A DNA stretch of 64,000 bases, from the NCBI GenBank assembly GCA_022827945.1, contig JAJEIT010000006.1, positions 62,001 through 126,000 of the forward strand, in the 5' to 3' direction. Numbering within the stretch: position 1 is the stretch's first letter; each line of letters starts with the position of its first letter. Below the pieces are notes generated by a model. The model was given only the letters and a program-made list of their open reading frames with translations. It did no database searches and was not told the DNA's origin. A program made the translations under genes and the position numbers. Shown here in pieces: positions 63,665 through 64,000 of the stretch. The DNA comes from Dehalococcoidia bacterium. GTDB taxonomy: Bacteria; Chloroflexota; Dehalococcoidia; Tepidiformales; Tepidiformaceae.

Positions 63665-64000
63665 CTACACGCCCTGCACGACGATGGTCCCGGCGATGCG
63701 GTCGTGGAGGGCGCGCCGGTAGGGATCGAAGACGGCCCACAGCAGGCCGGCCACGCAGACAAGCAGGCTGATGCCGACGAACAGGCCGGCGGCGGCGGGG
63801 GTGCCGCGCAGGACGTAGGCGAGGACCGCGCCGATGCCAAGGACGAGCACATAGCTGAGCATGCCGGTCACGCGGGCGAGGGCGCCGAGCAGGCCGAGGT
63901 CGCCGCCGTCGGAGCGCACCACGCTTATCCGCATGATTGCGGCGCCGGCCGTCTTCCCCCAGAAGGCGAACCCGAGGAAGAAGTAGAGGAAGCAGGCGGC
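63665..64000 (-). CDS. RDD-family membrane protein (5' end beyond window)
   Basis: The last 111 codons of an RDD-domain protein. Visible are the FLGFAFWGKTAGAAIMRISVV segment typical of RDD (described in part), two hydrophobic helices (LSYVLVLGIGAVLAYVL and GLFVGISLLVCVAGLLW), and the C-terminal FDPYRRALHDRIAGTIVV with the conserved Arg, Asp and HD-like residues. RDD proteins are small membrane proteins, some involved in ion exchange, mostly uncharacterised. The frame is open at base 64000, so the start lies outside the window. Confidence 0.85.
   Translation of the reverse strand, partial: AACFLYFFLGFAFWGKTAGAAIMRISVVRSDGGDLGLLGALARVTGMLSYVLVLGIGAVLAYVLRGTPAAAGLFVGISLLVCVAGLLWAVFDPYRRALHDRIAGTIVVQGV

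Overview
The window is GC-rich bacterial chromosome, with about 66 tightly packed protein genes and no gene-free stretch longer than about 220 bases. No rRNA, tRNA, CRISPR array, transposase or phage gene was seen. The content suggests a Chloroflexota bacterium, perhaps Dehalococcoidia or SAR202-like. The clues are a yvcK-secG-(substrate-binding protein)-SAM hydrolase-fmt-rlmN block, luciferase-like and F420-type oxidoreductases, many small catabolic proteins (Rieske oxygenase, VOC, NIPSNAP, ABM, thiolase/DUF35) and very short or absent 5' leaders. This placement is inference; no phylogenetic marker was compared.

Layout. 1-2507: an NMT1/ThiY-type ABC transporter, its first gene cut by the window edge. 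2549-4716: a DinB-fold protein, a tandem ABM protein, 3-methyladenine glycosylase I and a VOC protein. 4921-8636: two HicA/HicB toxin-antitoxin modules, on opposite strands, flank a Cys-less thiolase, a DUF35 zinc/OB protein and a hydrolase. 8646-13322: nitroreductase and SDR (divergent), HAD phosphatase, an FN3 membrane protein and TrkH. 13391-15921: NHL protein, histidine decarboxylase and a double-ACT protein. 16366-19287: an isolated NuoI-NuoG-like pair. 19371-28503: dehydrogenase, F420-type reductase, aminotransferase, nucleosidase-like protein, ValS, HAD, DinB, EamA and a NadD-like protein. 28488-34165: a catabolic group (MFS, TPP enzyme, Rieske oxygenase, metallo-beta-lactamase fold, VOC). 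34260: MscS. 35626-45094: three tandem paralogous Tat-lipoprotein binding proteins, one DppB-type and two DppC-type permeases with no ATPase, separated by strong hairpins. 45110-48833: LLM flavin enzyme, EthD-like protein, amidohydrolase and an unknown protein. 48805-58805: housekeeping genes mutY, queA, rlmN, fmt, SAM hydrolase, a binding protein, secG, yvcK and gatB. 58863-64000: a 41-bp tandem repeat, a Fic protein, selD, nth, DUF1697, a membrane protein and a partial RDD protein.

The two observations most worth follow-up are these. First, selD is interrupted by an in-frame TGA exactly where SelD enzymes carry their catalytic Cys or selenocysteine. Reading it as selenocysteine restores a full-length 349-residue protein, and a hairpin with a bulged U follows immediately. 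Second, at least 13 genes start 6 or 7 bases after a -10-like hexamer, so leaderless translation appears to be a routine start mode here; the pattern also settles several start codons.
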